Virus record (IMG/VR): IMGVR_UViG_3300035670_000211
Coordinates: 1-62,132 of that record
Origin: a virus
Reading direction: 5' to 3' (one strand)
DNA length: 62,132 bases
This document shows, piece by piece, positions 46,781 through 53,788 of this stretch (positions within the stretch are counted from its first letter, which is position 1; each line of letters opens with the position of its first letter). Under the pieces are notes generated by a model that saw only the letters and a program-made list of their open reading frames with translations, had not been told where the DNA came from and did not search any database. The position numbers and the translations under genes are program-made.

Positions 46781-46802
46781 ATGTATGTCCTCCTTTTCTT
46801 TT

Positions 46803-46831
46803 ATTATAGACACGTGGTGGCTCCGTGTCAA
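46803..46831 (-). promoter_or_regulatory. Perfect consensus promoter TTGACA-17-TATAAT
   Basis: TTGACA (46826-46831) and TATAAT (46803-46808) are exactly 17 bases apart on the minus strand. It should read the small membrane protein, tRNA-Arg and downstream genes, and is probably an early host-polymerase promoter. Confidence 0.9.
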
Positions 46832-46838
46832 CTAGGCT

Positions 46839-47186
46839 TTAATTACGGTAACTAATTTTTATATTAGGCCGAGTATCTTCTTTGGTCACAATATAGATAT
46901 AGGTAAAGCCATCCTTTACCAAGTAATCGATATTATCAATGTCATTCTTTAAATTCTTAATATTCCAACGGTAGTTCGCTGTCGTGAAGAATCCTCCCAT
47001 GATCTCAGTTTTTCCGCTGAGCGTCAGGTAGTTTCCTTCGAAGTCTACTTTAATATCATCTTTTGAAACACCAATCGTGTTCGCTAAGATCACGTAGCCA
47101 TCCTTCGTTTTTGTCGAGACCCATCCGGTAACTTCCGTAATTGGTCTAGACCAGTTCTTCCAAATCAAATCAAAATCTTGTAGCAT
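46839..47186 (-). CDS. Hsp20/alpha-crystallin-like small heat shock protein
   Basis: The 115-residue product fits an alpha-crystallin domain: GYVILANTIGVSKDDIKVDFEGNYLTLSGK (about 30-60), shortened here to its key parts YVILANTIGV and YLTLSGK, then NYRWNIKNLKNDID and FTYIYIV, with a PNIKIS tip like the IxI tail. Small heat shock proteins hold unfolded proteins for refolding. The phage also encodes a GroEL-like chaperonin at 59824-61326, a possible partner. It is shorter than most bacterial Hsp20 proteins because the N-terminal arm is brief. Confidence 0.75.
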   Translation of the reverse strand: MLQDFDLIWKNWSRPITEVTGWVSTKTKDGYVILANTIGVSKDDIKVDFEGNYLTLSGKTEIMGGFFTTANYRWNIKNLKNDIDNIDYLVKDGFTYIYIVTKEDTRPNIKISYRN

Positions 47187-47242
47187 AAATAAATTCTCCT
47201 TATTTAAATAAATAAATGCGCCGAGCCACCTTCGGCTTCTTT

Positions 47243-47251
47243 ATTATAGCA
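47243..47251 (-). promoter_or_regulatory. Extended -10 promoter for the Hsp20-like gene
   Basis: TGCTATAAT lies on the minus strand about 60 bases before the ATG. A GCCGA/TCGGC hairpin and an AAGGAG site follow in the leader. The -35 region is weak. Confidence 0.6.
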
Positions 47252-47282
47252 CGCATAACGGATTTTGTATTGCGTTCAAACT

Positions 47283-47300
47283 TTTCTAATATATTAGAAA
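47283..47300. promoter_or_regulatory. 18-bp perfect palindrome, operator candidate
   Basis: TTTCTAATATATTAGAAA reads the same on both strands and lies upstream of the leftward Hsp20-like unit at the edge of the divergent gene-free region. Such a site would suit a dimeric regulator such as one of the two XRE proteins. Confidence 0.45.
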
Positions 47301-47342
47301 GAGGGTATTCTAATCAGGATCCCCAAAAATTCGGTGACCCTT

Positions 47343-47530
47343 GCTAATAGTATATATTGATGTTGTAAGTACCATTAGTGTATGTGATGTGTGTAAGTAC
47401 TGTTAGTGTTGTGGTGGGGGGGGTATACCTACACAAAAACACCACCCTACCTTTCTACACAGTACCACCAGCACTATAGTACACCACAAAGTACCTACCC
47501 CAACATCACTATATATACTACTAATATATA
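47343..47530. repeat. Long imperfect inverted repeat with GT-rich and AC-rich arms, origin candidate
   Basis: On the plus strand TAATAGTATATATTGATGTTG (here about 47345-47365) reappears inverted as CAACATCACTATATATACTACTA (about 47501-47523). The arms between are GT-rich on the left and AC-rich on the right, with eight Gs at 47416-47423 near the axis. No open frame is present. The abrupt switch in strand composition at the point where transcription diverges is typical of origins or control hairpins. Confidence 0.55.
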
Positions 47531-47569
47531 TACTAACCTATATATAACTACTACTACTCTCTCTCTACT

Positions 47570-47835
47570 ACGCAAATGAATTTGCCAGAAGCCCTAGTGG
47601 CGTTTGAACGTCGTGGGGATTGAGCGTAAGATTTAGATCGGCACTGGCACTTGAGCCACCTAGACAGTTTCCCCGAGCAACCGGATGACATTGCGTGTTC
47701 AGAACCCTTATCGGGATGTCCCCTGGTTTATCGCTAGACAAGTGATGGTCAAGATCTAGCCTTGTAACGAAGTCGTATCTGATCCCCCTGGATCCCTTAA
47801 CGCTTAATTCCCCGTGACCCCCTTACTCCCCTTAT
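47570..47835. ncRNA. GC-rich gene-free island, structured RNA candidate
   Basis: This stretch is clearly richer in G+C than its flanks and carries no frame longer than about 15 codons with a ribosome site. Several short complementary segments can be seen, for example GCCA...TGGC and CAAGATCTAGCCTTG. In AT-rich phages such islands are often structured RNAs, and large phage RNAs (GOLLD, ROOL types) are alternatives. I cannot draw a full fold. Confidence 0.35.
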
Positions 47836-47880
47836 TCCTCTTATATACTATTTGGGTAACTTTGTGTGTAACGCTAGTGC

Positions 47881-47934
47881 GCAGACTGTTATGTCCCCTG
47901 TGTGTGTGTGCGTGTGTGTGGGTGTGGAGTCTGC
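47881..47934. repeat. GT dinucleotide repeat enclosed by an inverted repeat
   Basis: A (GT)n-like tract at about 47899-47926 (TGTGTGTGTGCGTGTGTGTG) is flanked by GCAGACT (47881-47887) and its complement AGTCTGC (47928-47934). The tract could extrude as a loop or form non-B DNA. It lies inside the 1.3 kb gene-free region. Confidence 0.5.
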
Positions 47935-48067
47935 TAGTAATATCTTAGTAGTATATTAGTGGATAAGTGGTAGTTTGGTTGGGTCATGTACAATATATTA
48001 GACATGTGATGTTGGGTATTATCATTGGCATGGGTAAAAAACTTTTTCCACAGCCTCTTTTTCAACC

Positions 48068-48313
48068 AACCTTGGGTGAAAGCATACTTTACGCTCTAAC
48101 CTTTGTCTATTATACTTTACATCATAACGTGTAATTATGCGTTATACCTCATCTTCCTTTTTTCCGAATCTTAATTTGCGTTTTAACCTTGGGTAAAATG
48201 TAAGATACACTCCAACTATGCAGTGTATTCTACGATTTTTAACGTGTATTATATTGTTACAATACTCGAAAATTGTAGTGTATTATGCATTCTATTTTTA
48301 CCTTGGAGAAAAG
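48068..48313 (+). repeat. Three iterated AACCTTGGGT-type motifs about 115 bp apart
   Basis: AACCTTGGGTGAAAG (48068), AACCTTGGGTAAAATG (48185) and TACCTTGGAGAAAAG (48299) are spaced 117 and 114 bases. The first two are followed at similar distance by ACGCTCTAAC and ACACTCCAAC. A TTTACG-17-TATACT pair follows the first copy. They may be phage promoters or binding sites. The rest of 47940-48390 holds no gene. Confidence 0.5.
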
Positions 48314-48392
48314 TTTTCTGTGTACTTGAGTGCTTCGCCTCAAGGCTACAGACGACTTGGATAAATGTCTTACTTTTACTTGGATTGTTGTC

Positions 48393-48462
48393 AAACTTTA
48401 AATAGTTTTCCGAAGCTTACTAACTTTTTGTTAGTAGGTTTTGGTGATCTATTTAGATCAAG
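48393..48462 (+). promoter_or_regulatory. Structured leader, copy 1 of a three-member family
   Basis: After AAACTTTAAATAG, a nine-pair stem CTTACTAAC/GTTAGTAGG (loop TTTTT) is followed by TTTTGGT and a second hairpin GATCT-ATTT-AGATC, then the AAAGGAG ribosome site. Copies at 48783 and 49283 keep the layout with different stem sequences. Confidence 0.65.
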
Positions 48463-48475
48463 AAAGGAGATTATT

Positions 48476-48790
48476 ATGGCTATTCAATATGCTATCGCGG
48501 TTGACTATCGGGACAATCAAAGCGAAATTAGTACTTATTTTCTTCGTTTTGAATGTGATGTTCTTAAGATTTTTGCTGGAACTTATAACCATGATGACAT
48601 TTTGTTTGTTCGTAACGAAAAGGAAGTTACGTACTTTTCCCAAGCGGACAAAGAAATGGTTGAAGGGTTAGTTCGAAAACTTCATAAAATCTTTCCGAAC
48701 GACATTAGTTTCTACCACAAGTTTACGCTTGTGACTGTGAAGAATGGTTGGCTTTACAAAGAAGACGCTTTAGAAGAATTCTTTAAATAA
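48476..48790 (+). CDS. Hypothetical 104-residue protein, first gene of the rightward arm
   Basis: The start is the ATG at 48476 (MAIQYAIAVDY), behind AAAGGAGA; upstream in-frame starts lie inside the structured leader. The product looks alpha/beta with no recognised motif and ends EDALEEFFK. It is the first of the rightward run of small, likely early, genes and follows copy 1 of the leader family. Confidence 0.65.
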   Translation: MAIQYAIAVDYRDNQSEISTYFLRFECDVLKIFAGTYNHDDILFVRNEKEVTYFSQADKEMVEGLVRKLHKIFPNDISFYHKFTLVTVKNGWLYKEDALEEFFK

Positions 48791-48862
48791 ATTCTCCATC
48801 CCTGGTTATTTATAGCTAGGGATTGGGAAGGTATTTACCTTCACATTTAGGGAGCTCTCCCT
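48783..48862 (+). promoter_or_regulatory. Structured leader, copy 2 of a three-member family
   Basis: From CTTTAAATAA at the end of the previous gene, a 12-pair stem ATCCCTGGTTAT/ATAGCTAGGGAT (loop TT), then TTGGG and hairpin GAAGGT-ATTT-ACCTTC, then a third stem TTTAGGGAG/CTCCCTTAA with one mismatch. The AAAGGAG site of the next gene follows. Confidence 0.65.
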
Positions 48863-48898
48863 TAACAATGAGCAGTCAAATGAAAGGAGATTACCAAC

Positions 48899-49291
48899 AT
48901 GGTAAATCGCCAAAATTTTCAGGAAGCTTTAGAAAAAGCTATACCAACGTTGCGTGGATATGAACAATCCTCGCATGAACGTAGTGATACGATTGACACT
49001 GTGTTCAAAGCTACTGCCTATTTTGATAATGGCTATCGTTTTAATGTTCATTTCATGCCTACCGCGCAAGCTTATCAAGTAACTATTGGTAAGTATCGTA
49101 TTGTTAAAGATCCTGATGGTGACATTTTTCAACCTATAAAAAAACAATCGAAACTTGTCACTAAAATGTATTCAAGTATCCCTTCGCATATACGTTCTTT
49201 TGATTTTAGTTCAAACGATTTTGTTTTTTTCTATGGTCAAACGTATATTTCTTACCTTATTTTTCTTTCTCATCTTGTTTCTAAACTTTAA
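48899..49291 (+). CDS. Hypothetical 130-residue protein
   Basis: The product is unrecognised, with a helical N-terminal third and beta-rich remainder (AYFDNGYRFNVHF). Its AUG lies in a TTACC-AACAT-GGTAA hairpin, a pattern repeated at two further genes. The stop TAA (49289-49291) is part of the AAACTTTAAATAA that begins the next leader element. Confidence 0.65.
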   Translation: MVNRQNFQEALEKAIPTLRGYEQSSHERSDTIDTVFKATAYFDNGYRFNVHFMPTAQAYQVTIGKYRIVKDPDGDIFQPIKKQSKLVTKMYSSIPSHIRSFDFSSNDFVFFYGQTYISYLIFLSHLVSKL

Positions 49292-49376
49292 ATAAGTTTC
49301 TGAAGTCTATTGGTTTATTCCAGTAGACTTTGGTGATCTATTTATTAGATCAAACATTAGGGTAGCGACCTACGCT
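49283..49376 (+). promoter_or_regulatory. Structured leader, copy 3 of a three-member family
   Basis: After AAACTTTAAATAAG, a ten-pair stem AGTCTATTGG/CCAGTAGACT (loop TTTATT), then TTTGGT and hairpin GATCTA/TAGATC, then stem TTAGGGTAG/CTACGCTAA with one mismatch and a CGAC loop. The AAAGGAGG site of the next gene follows. Layout matches the copy at 48783. Confidence 0.65.
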
Positions 49377-49399
49377 AAAATGAAAGGAGGTTTTTACCA

Positions 49400-49699
49400 A
49401 TGGTAAATTACCTTACTGACATCTTCGAAAAGATCGAAGCTTTACTTAAGCTCTTCGAATCGAAAGATGTCACAGTGTCGTACGTGGACCGCATGTTTTA
49501 TGCGATGGATCTCCACGCTCTTGCCTTTGACCTTCGGGTCAATAAGATTCCTCAAATGGAATCTGAAATGGAACGCCTTGATTATAAGGCGATCGATCCA
49601 TTACCTGGCTTTGCTGAAGACTTAGCGAAAGCTAAGCAACTTGAAGCTAAAGCTATGGCTGCCTACAAAGTTTATTTAAATCGTAATAAAGGAGAGTAA
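49400..49699 (+). CDS. Hypothetical helical 99-residue protein
   Basis: The product is a mostly helical protein (LTDIFEKIEALLKLFE, LAKAKQLEAKAMAAY) without a recognised family. The start codon sits in a TTTACC-AAT-GGTAAA hairpin behind AAAGGAGG. It ends one base before the next small gene. Confidence 0.65.
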   Translation: MVNYLTDIFEKIEALLKLFESKDVTVSYVDRMFYAMDLHALAFDLRVNKIPQMESEMERLDYKAIDPLPGFAEDLAKAKQLEAKAMAAYKVYLNRNKGE

Positions 49700-49700
49700 C

Positions 49701-49859
49701 ATGAGTGAAAACAAAAAAGTAATCTCTAAGAAAGATTACCTTAAGCAACTTCGCGTTGCTATCAAAGATCAATATGGTGTTGATCTTTCTCACTTCACCG
49801 ATGATATGGTGGTTGAATTCTTGAACATAGACTTCACCACTGTTGATTGGGTTAAATAA
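49701..49859 (+). CDS. 52-residue hypothetical protein
   Basis: A short frame starts at ATG 49701 behind AAAGGAG and encodes MSENKKVISKKDYLKQL and onward to TTVDWVK. It is probably helical and is coupled to the gene before it. Its stop is followed within four bases by the first pseudoknot. Confidence 0.6.
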   Translation: MSENKKVISKKDYLKQLRVAIKDQYGVDLSHFTDDMVVEFLNIDFTTVDWVK

Positions 49860-49863
49860 TTTT

Positions 49864-49894
49864 ATGACCTGAGTCACGTCATTAAACTGACTCA
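49864..49894 (+). promoter_or_regulatory. H-type pseudoknot leader, copy 1
   Basis: ATGAC (49864-49868) pairs with GTCAT (49878-49882), and TGAGTCA (49870-49876) within its loop pairs with TGACTCA (49888-49894). Loops of 1, 1 and 5 bases suit a classic H-type fold. Hairpins GATGTC/GACATC, GTGG/CCAC and ACAAGA/TCTTGT follow up to the next gene at 50015. Confidence 0.6.
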
Positions 49895-50014
49895 TCTTAT
49901 TATGATGTCTTGCGTAAGCCGACATCGTGGTGTAACTCCACAAGACTTTTATTGTTTTCTTGTCTTTTATTGTTATCTTTATTTGTTTGTTCGTAACCTA
50001 TGGAGGGTAAAAAA

Positions 50015-50614
50015 ATGAAAAACAAAACTAAAGACGTTATTATTTCTGAGTTGCAAAAAGATAATGCTGCTCTTCTTTCTAGTCTAGAAAAAATGAAAGC
50101 TGCTTTTGCTGAGGAAGAGAAAGCTCATTATGTAAAGAGAAATGATCTTATCAAAGAAAATCGTTCTCTTTTGTCTGGGCTTTGTTTTTTTACAGATACA
50201 ATAGGGCTTTCCTCTATTATTCAGAAGATCCCCTTGGATCAAAAGAAAGATCTTTTGTTACATTTAGTTCTTACTTATAATGCAAATGGTCCGGAAGATT
50301 TAATCAAAAGTTTTTCTGACGAAAATTTTTCTTCTCGACGTGTTTTTATACGCGATTTACTCGATTCAATAACAAATGAAGAGTATGTTATTCGCTATGA
50401 TATTATACAGGCCACTATTGAAAGAGATAATATTGAGAAGAAAATTTTGCTTAATGACATTTATTATTTTCTTTCTTTGCGTTGTCACAAACGTAAATCT
50501 TTTGAGGCTAAATTTAATGATTATCTTTTTTCTACGTATAAAACTAAGCTTCTTGAGTCTTTAACTTTTAATGAGTTACTTTCATTAAAGGAAAAGTTTT
50601 TTAAGAACAAATAA
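50015..50614 (+). CDS. Hypothetical coiled-coil protein, 199 residues
   Basis: The start is ATG 50015 (MKNKTKDVIISEL), because GGAGG lies at 50002-50006; an ATG at 50000 overlaps that site. Residues about 10-50 are a heptad coiled coil, and the remainder is helical with Lys/Phe-rich segments. No family is recognised. It follows about 120 bases of structured leader. Confidence 0.6.
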   Translation: MKNKTKDVIISELQKDNAALLSSLEKMKAAFAEEEKAHYVKRNDLIKENRSLLSGLCFFTDTIGLSSIIQKIPLDQKKDLLLHLVLTYNANGPEDLIKSFSDENFSSRRVFIRDLLDSITNEEYVIRYDIIQATIERDNIEKKILLNDIYYFLSLRCHKRKSFEAKFNDYLFSTYKTKLLESLTFNELLSLKEKFFKNK

Positions 50615-50618
50615 TATT

Positions 50619-50647
50619 ACGACCTGAGCATGTCGTTAAAAGGCTCA
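50619..50647 (+). promoter_or_regulatory. H-type pseudoknot leader, copy 2
   Basis: ACGAC (50619-50623) pairs with GTCGT (50632-50636) and TGAGC (50625-50629) with GCTCA (50643-50647). Compared with copy 1, a U-A pair is replaced by C-G. The AAAGGAG site for the next gene starts 11 bases downstream. Confidence 0.6.
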
Positions 50648-50671
50648 CGCCATAATGAAAGGAGAAATATT

Positions 50672-50839
50672 ATGGAAAAATTACGCGCCGAAAACGAAGA
50701 ACTCAAGATACAAAATGAGATTCTTCGCAAAATCAACAGTGCTTATTACAGCCTGTTGACTTGGAAGCAACGAGAAAAGGCAGACGATAAACGTTTGTCT
50801 TTGATCGAACAAAAAATCTTGAGCGGAGGCAATCGATAA
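50672..50839 (+). CDS. 55-residue coiled-coil protein
   Basis: The start is ATG 50672 behind AAAGGAGA; an upstream ATG at 50630 lies within the pseudoknot. The product is a heptad helix (MEKLRAENEELKIQNEILRK) ending ILSGGNR. The stop overlaps the next start in TAATG. Confidence 0.6.
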   Translation: MEKLRAENEELKIQNEILRKINSAYYSLLTWKQREKADDKRLSLIEQKILSGGNR

Positions 50840-50997
50840 TGTTTTATTATTACATTGCTATTGGTTTATCTGTTTTGCTGTTTGTTTCTACTGCTTGGAT
50901 TGTTTTGCTTACACGCAAACATTCAGATATCAAGCGTAAGTTAGAATTTTTAATTGAAGTTGTTTATCGATTACAAGGAGGAGATGATAATGACTGA
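50839..50997 (+). CDS. 52-residue signal-anchor membrane protein
   Basis: A short frame starts at 50839 within TAATG and encodes one hydrophobic segment (residues about 3-24, MFYYYIAIGLSVLLF start) followed by a basic stretch LTRKHSDIKRKLEF. The end overlaps the next start by eight bases and carries its AGGAGG site (which encodes QGGDDND). Confidence 0.6.
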   Translation: MFYYYIAIGLSVLLFVSTAWIVLLTRKHSDIKRKLEFLIEVVYRLQGGDDND

Positions 50998-51358
50998 AGG
51001 AACATGGCACGTTGTTGATAACACAATTAAACTTATCGACAACATGAAAGAATTTTTTATTGACGGAGGATACATGGTAGCATCCAGCGATAACGATTGG
51101 ATCTACGCTGTAGACTTTGACTCTAAGTATTTGTTGGACTACATTATCAACTCTACTTGGTATGATGAAAAACATTTTTTTTATGGTACTTGGAAAGATC
51201 GCGATCTTGATATATGGACAGTTGAAAAGTCTTTTTATTTTGAAAAGCTTGACGATGCTGTACGTTTTGGATTACAACACAATCAAAAATTTATCTATGA
51301 CATAGATAATGATTGCTTGATAGCTCTCGAAGTGATAACGAAAGGAGGTGATAAGTAA
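50990..51358 (+). CDS. Hypothetical 122-residue protein
   Basis: The start is the ATG at 50990 (MTEGTWHVV), with AGGAGG eight bases upstream; an upstream TTG at 50954 would overlap the membrane protein fully. The product looks alpha/beta with many aromatic residues. No family is recognised. It ends directly before the next gene. Confidence 0.6.
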   Translation: MTEGTWHVVDNTIKLIDNMKEFFIDGGYMVASSDNDWIYAVDFDSKYLLDYIINSTWYDEKHFFYGTWKDRDLDIWTVEKSFYFEKLDDAVRFGLQHNQKFIYDIDNDCLIALEVITKGGDK

Positions 51359-51359
51359 T

Positions 51360-51638
51360 ATGAAAACGTCAACACTTGTTGCGTTATTAAAAACGCTACC
51401 ACAAGACATGGACATTACGATTAGTGGATGTCCTGATTTTTATATTTATCTTCGCAAAGAAGGTAAACATAATCGTATGGATTTACATCCATACAAAGTA
51501 GAAGATACTTCTACGTCTGGCTCGTTACTTGTTTTAGATTCTAAACAAGTCAATGTTCAATATGAAAAAGATGTTAACCGTGATGATGAGATCGACTTCT
51601 TTTTGAAGGCGGCTAAGATTCTCGGTGACAAATTATAA
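51360..51638 (+). CDS. Hypothetical 92-residue protein
   Basis: The start is ATG 51360 (MKTSTLVALLKTLPQD), behind AAAGGAGGTGA. The pattern of a short helix, TLPQDMDITI and a central beta segment resembles small phage proteins of the DUF-type 'LLKxLPxDxxV' class, in which an acidic loop is conserved. The function is unknown. Confidence 0.55.
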   Translation: MKTSTLVALLKTLPQDMDITISGCPDFYIYLRKEGKHNRMDLHPYKVEDTSTSGSLLVLDSKQVNVQYEKDVNRDDEIDFFLKAAKILGDKL

Positions 51639-51657
51639 TGAAAGGAGTGTTATTACC

Positions 51658-51819
51658 ATGGGTAAACACTACAAACTTCACGGCAACCTTGTGCACTTAG
51701 TTGCTTATGAAGATGACGACTACAGTGCATTTGATGCCATGCCTAAGCATGTGCGTGGAGCTCCTAAGCTTCGCAAGTTTAAAGAAAAGGTAAAGGAATT
51801 GAACAATGTTAAACCTTGA
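51658..51819 (+). CDS. 53-residue basic hypothetical protein
   Basis: The start is ATG 51658 (MGKHYKLHGNLVHLV), whose codon sits in a TTACC-ATG-GGTAA hairpin behind AAAGGAG. The C-terminus is Lys-rich (KLRKFKEKVKEL). It overlaps the VWA gene by 14 bases. Confidence 0.55.
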   Translation: MGKHYKLHGNLVHLVAYEDDDYSAFDAMPKHVRGAPKLRKFKEKVKELNNVKP

Positions 51820-53785
51820 ACCTTGGTCTAAAATGATCGCCCAAGCAAAGCTTCTTTCTTGGGGTGATCTTTATTGGAAGCATGGCATTCGTTTTGCTTC
51901 GTCTATTTACCATCATTTAGGTATGGAAATACCTGGTCATCATGACGAAAGGAGGTTTGTTTCTAAAGAAGAATATGATTCTTTTTTTAAGAATCTTTTT
52001 TCTAAGAACATACCTAGCGGAAATGTACTTCAGTTGTATGTTTCTGCCAAAGCTTTTAGCAATGTTTTGTTTAATAACAAGAATCTTAGTGTTGTTATTG
52101 AACCATTCGATAAACCTTTAGATGAATGCCGTGCTCCTGCATACGTTGATATGGAGAATGGGATGATAACATTTGAACCTGCTTTGATATTTGAAGCTAT
52201 TAAAGAACGTTATCGTCATCTAGTTATGTCGAGGTATTTTTCTTATGAGTTTATTTCAGACTTTATGCTTGGCAATGATGTTTTATACGTCTTTGCTTTT
52301 TTATTCTATCACGAGGTTGCTCACCTTATTTACAATAAGCCTAAGGATCAAAACTTTATTGATGCTTTGCTTGCTAAGTGGCAACACCGTGGTATGAACG
52401 AACGTTCTTTACATAGAATGTTTAACTATGCTGCTGATCACTACGATGAAGATCAGTTCCGATTACAATTTGGAACTAAAGAATTTTCTACGGTAGTGAA
52501 CGCCTATGATATTGGTCGTTTTCTTATGCGAGGAAACGAACCAGAAGTAATTGATCCTAGAAATTTTGAAGATCCTTTTGAAGGATTGCAATACAAGATT
52601 TTGATGGAACGATTTACTTTCAAACCGGAATCGTTTGATCCTTTGACGAAACAAATTTTTGCCAAGGTCTTAACGAATCATACTGATTCTAACAAACGCA
52701 AATCTGATTATGTAGACATTATTATGTCTGCTTTGTCGGATTCTATTCCGGTTTCTCCTCCGTCTCCAACTTCTGATGTTGGCTCTCGGCCAATTGACGG
52801 TGCAATAGGAAACATTCCTGTTGAATCTTTGGTTGAAGAAATGACTAAAGAACTAACTGAATGTCCTCCTGGACTTATAGTTTACGAAGCTAATCTTCGT
52901 GACTATGAACCTCAAGCGATTTCTCCTGTCTTAAGAAGGTTTAAAGATACGATATCCGCGAACTTGAATGATGAATGGAGAGATTTTCTTACGAAGTATG
53001 ACGCTCCACTTGATGGCTTTACTAACGGCAAGCTTGACTTGAAGCATGCATACAAGACCGCACTAACACCTCGCGTGTTTACTAAATCAATAGACAAACG
53101 ACGAGAGTCTGATCTTGTTGTTGAAATATCTGTTGACTTTAGTGGGTCCATGTTTATGGACTTAGGGCGCTATGCTAGAAGAAGCTCTACTAGTAACACC
53201 GATGGTCTTTTTAGTTCTGACGATTTATTGACAGTTGCTAAAGATATTGGTACGTATGCTACACAAGTAGAAAGACAAAGGAAGAGTTCTGTTTTTTATT
53301 GCGTTGCTTTTTCTTTGTTACTTGTCGAACTTTTTCATAAGGTCGGCAACAAGGTTAACTTATCTTTTTTCTCTGGTGAATTACTTTTGATTGATGACTT
53401 TATTCCTGATGGAACAGAGTCTCAGTTAGGTAGTTTGTTTTCTATCATAGACAAGCATGACATAAGTGGCGGAGGAACAACTATTTCTAATGTGTTGTCT
53501 ACTCTACCCGATCGTCTTGCTTCTACATCCAACAATGATAGGCTGTTGGTTGTGCTTACTGACGGTGGCTTTTATGCCAACGATGATGTCAAGCAAAGAA
53601 TAGAATACTGTATGTATGAAGGTATCTTTATTCTTTTTGTAGGCATTGGCATTGAGTTGAGAGATGAACTCTTAACTTACTCTAATGTTTATTGTCTATC
53701 TTATACTGACGGAGATGATCTCTCTGTCAGATTCCCGGCAGACTTTGCCGTTTTTATAAAGCAAAAATATTTCATGGAGGTATAA
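51806..53785 (+). CDS. Metallopeptidase-VWA protein (DUF2201-like)
   Basis: The 659-residue protein has an N-terminal zincin-like domain with FYHEVAHL (His169, Glu170, His173) and a third-ligand region MFNYAADHYDED. It has a C-terminal von Willebrand factor A domain with MIDAS motif VDFSGSM (Asp444, Ser446, Ser448), GGGTT and LVVLTDGG. This matches the DUF2201_N plus VWA-like pairing that in bacteria is coded next to MoxR-type AAA+ ATPases; such an ATPase follows at 54564. Together they may act as a chaperone that inserts metal or remodels proteins. It is unusual in a phage. The ribosome site is weak (AAAGG), and the gene overlaps the preceding one. Confidence 0.85.
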   Translation: MLNLEPWSKMIAQAKLLSWGDLYWKHGIRFASSIYHHLGMEIPGHHDERRFVSKEEYDSFFKNLFSKNIPSGNVLQLYVSAKAFSNVLFNNKNLSVVIEPFDKPLDECRAPAYVDMENGMITFEPALIFEAIKERYRHLVMSRYFSYEFISDFMLGNDVLYVFAFLFYHEVAHLIYNKPKDQNFIDALLAKWQHRGMNERSLHRMFNYAADHYDEDQFRLQFGTKEFSTVVNAYDIGRFLMRGNEPEVIDPRNFEDPFEGLQYKILMERFTFKPESFDPLTKQIFAKVLTNHTDSNKRKSDYVDIIMSALSDSIPVSPPSPTSDVGSRPIDGAIGNIPVESLVEEMTKELTECPPGLIVYEANLRDYEPQAISPVLRRFKDTISANLNDEWRDFLTKYDAPLDGFTNGKLDLKHAYKTALTPRVFTKSIDKRRESDLVVEISVDFSGSMFMDLGRYARRSSTSNTDGLFSSDDLLTVAKDIGTYATQVERQRKSSVFYCVAFSLLLVELFHKVGNKVNLSFFSGELLLIDDFIPDGTESQLGSLFSIIDKHDISGGGTTISNVLSTLPDRLASTSNNDRLLVVLTDGGFYANDDVKQRIEYCMYEGIFILFVGIGIELRDELLTYSNVYCLSYTDGDDLSVRFPADFAVFIKQKYFMEV

Positions 53786-53788
53786 CAA

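Noticed and set aside
48223-48405. 60-codon plus-strand frame in the gene-free region
   Set aside because: There is no ribosome site, and it overlaps the iterated motif and structured leader. The hydrophobic product has no supporting context.
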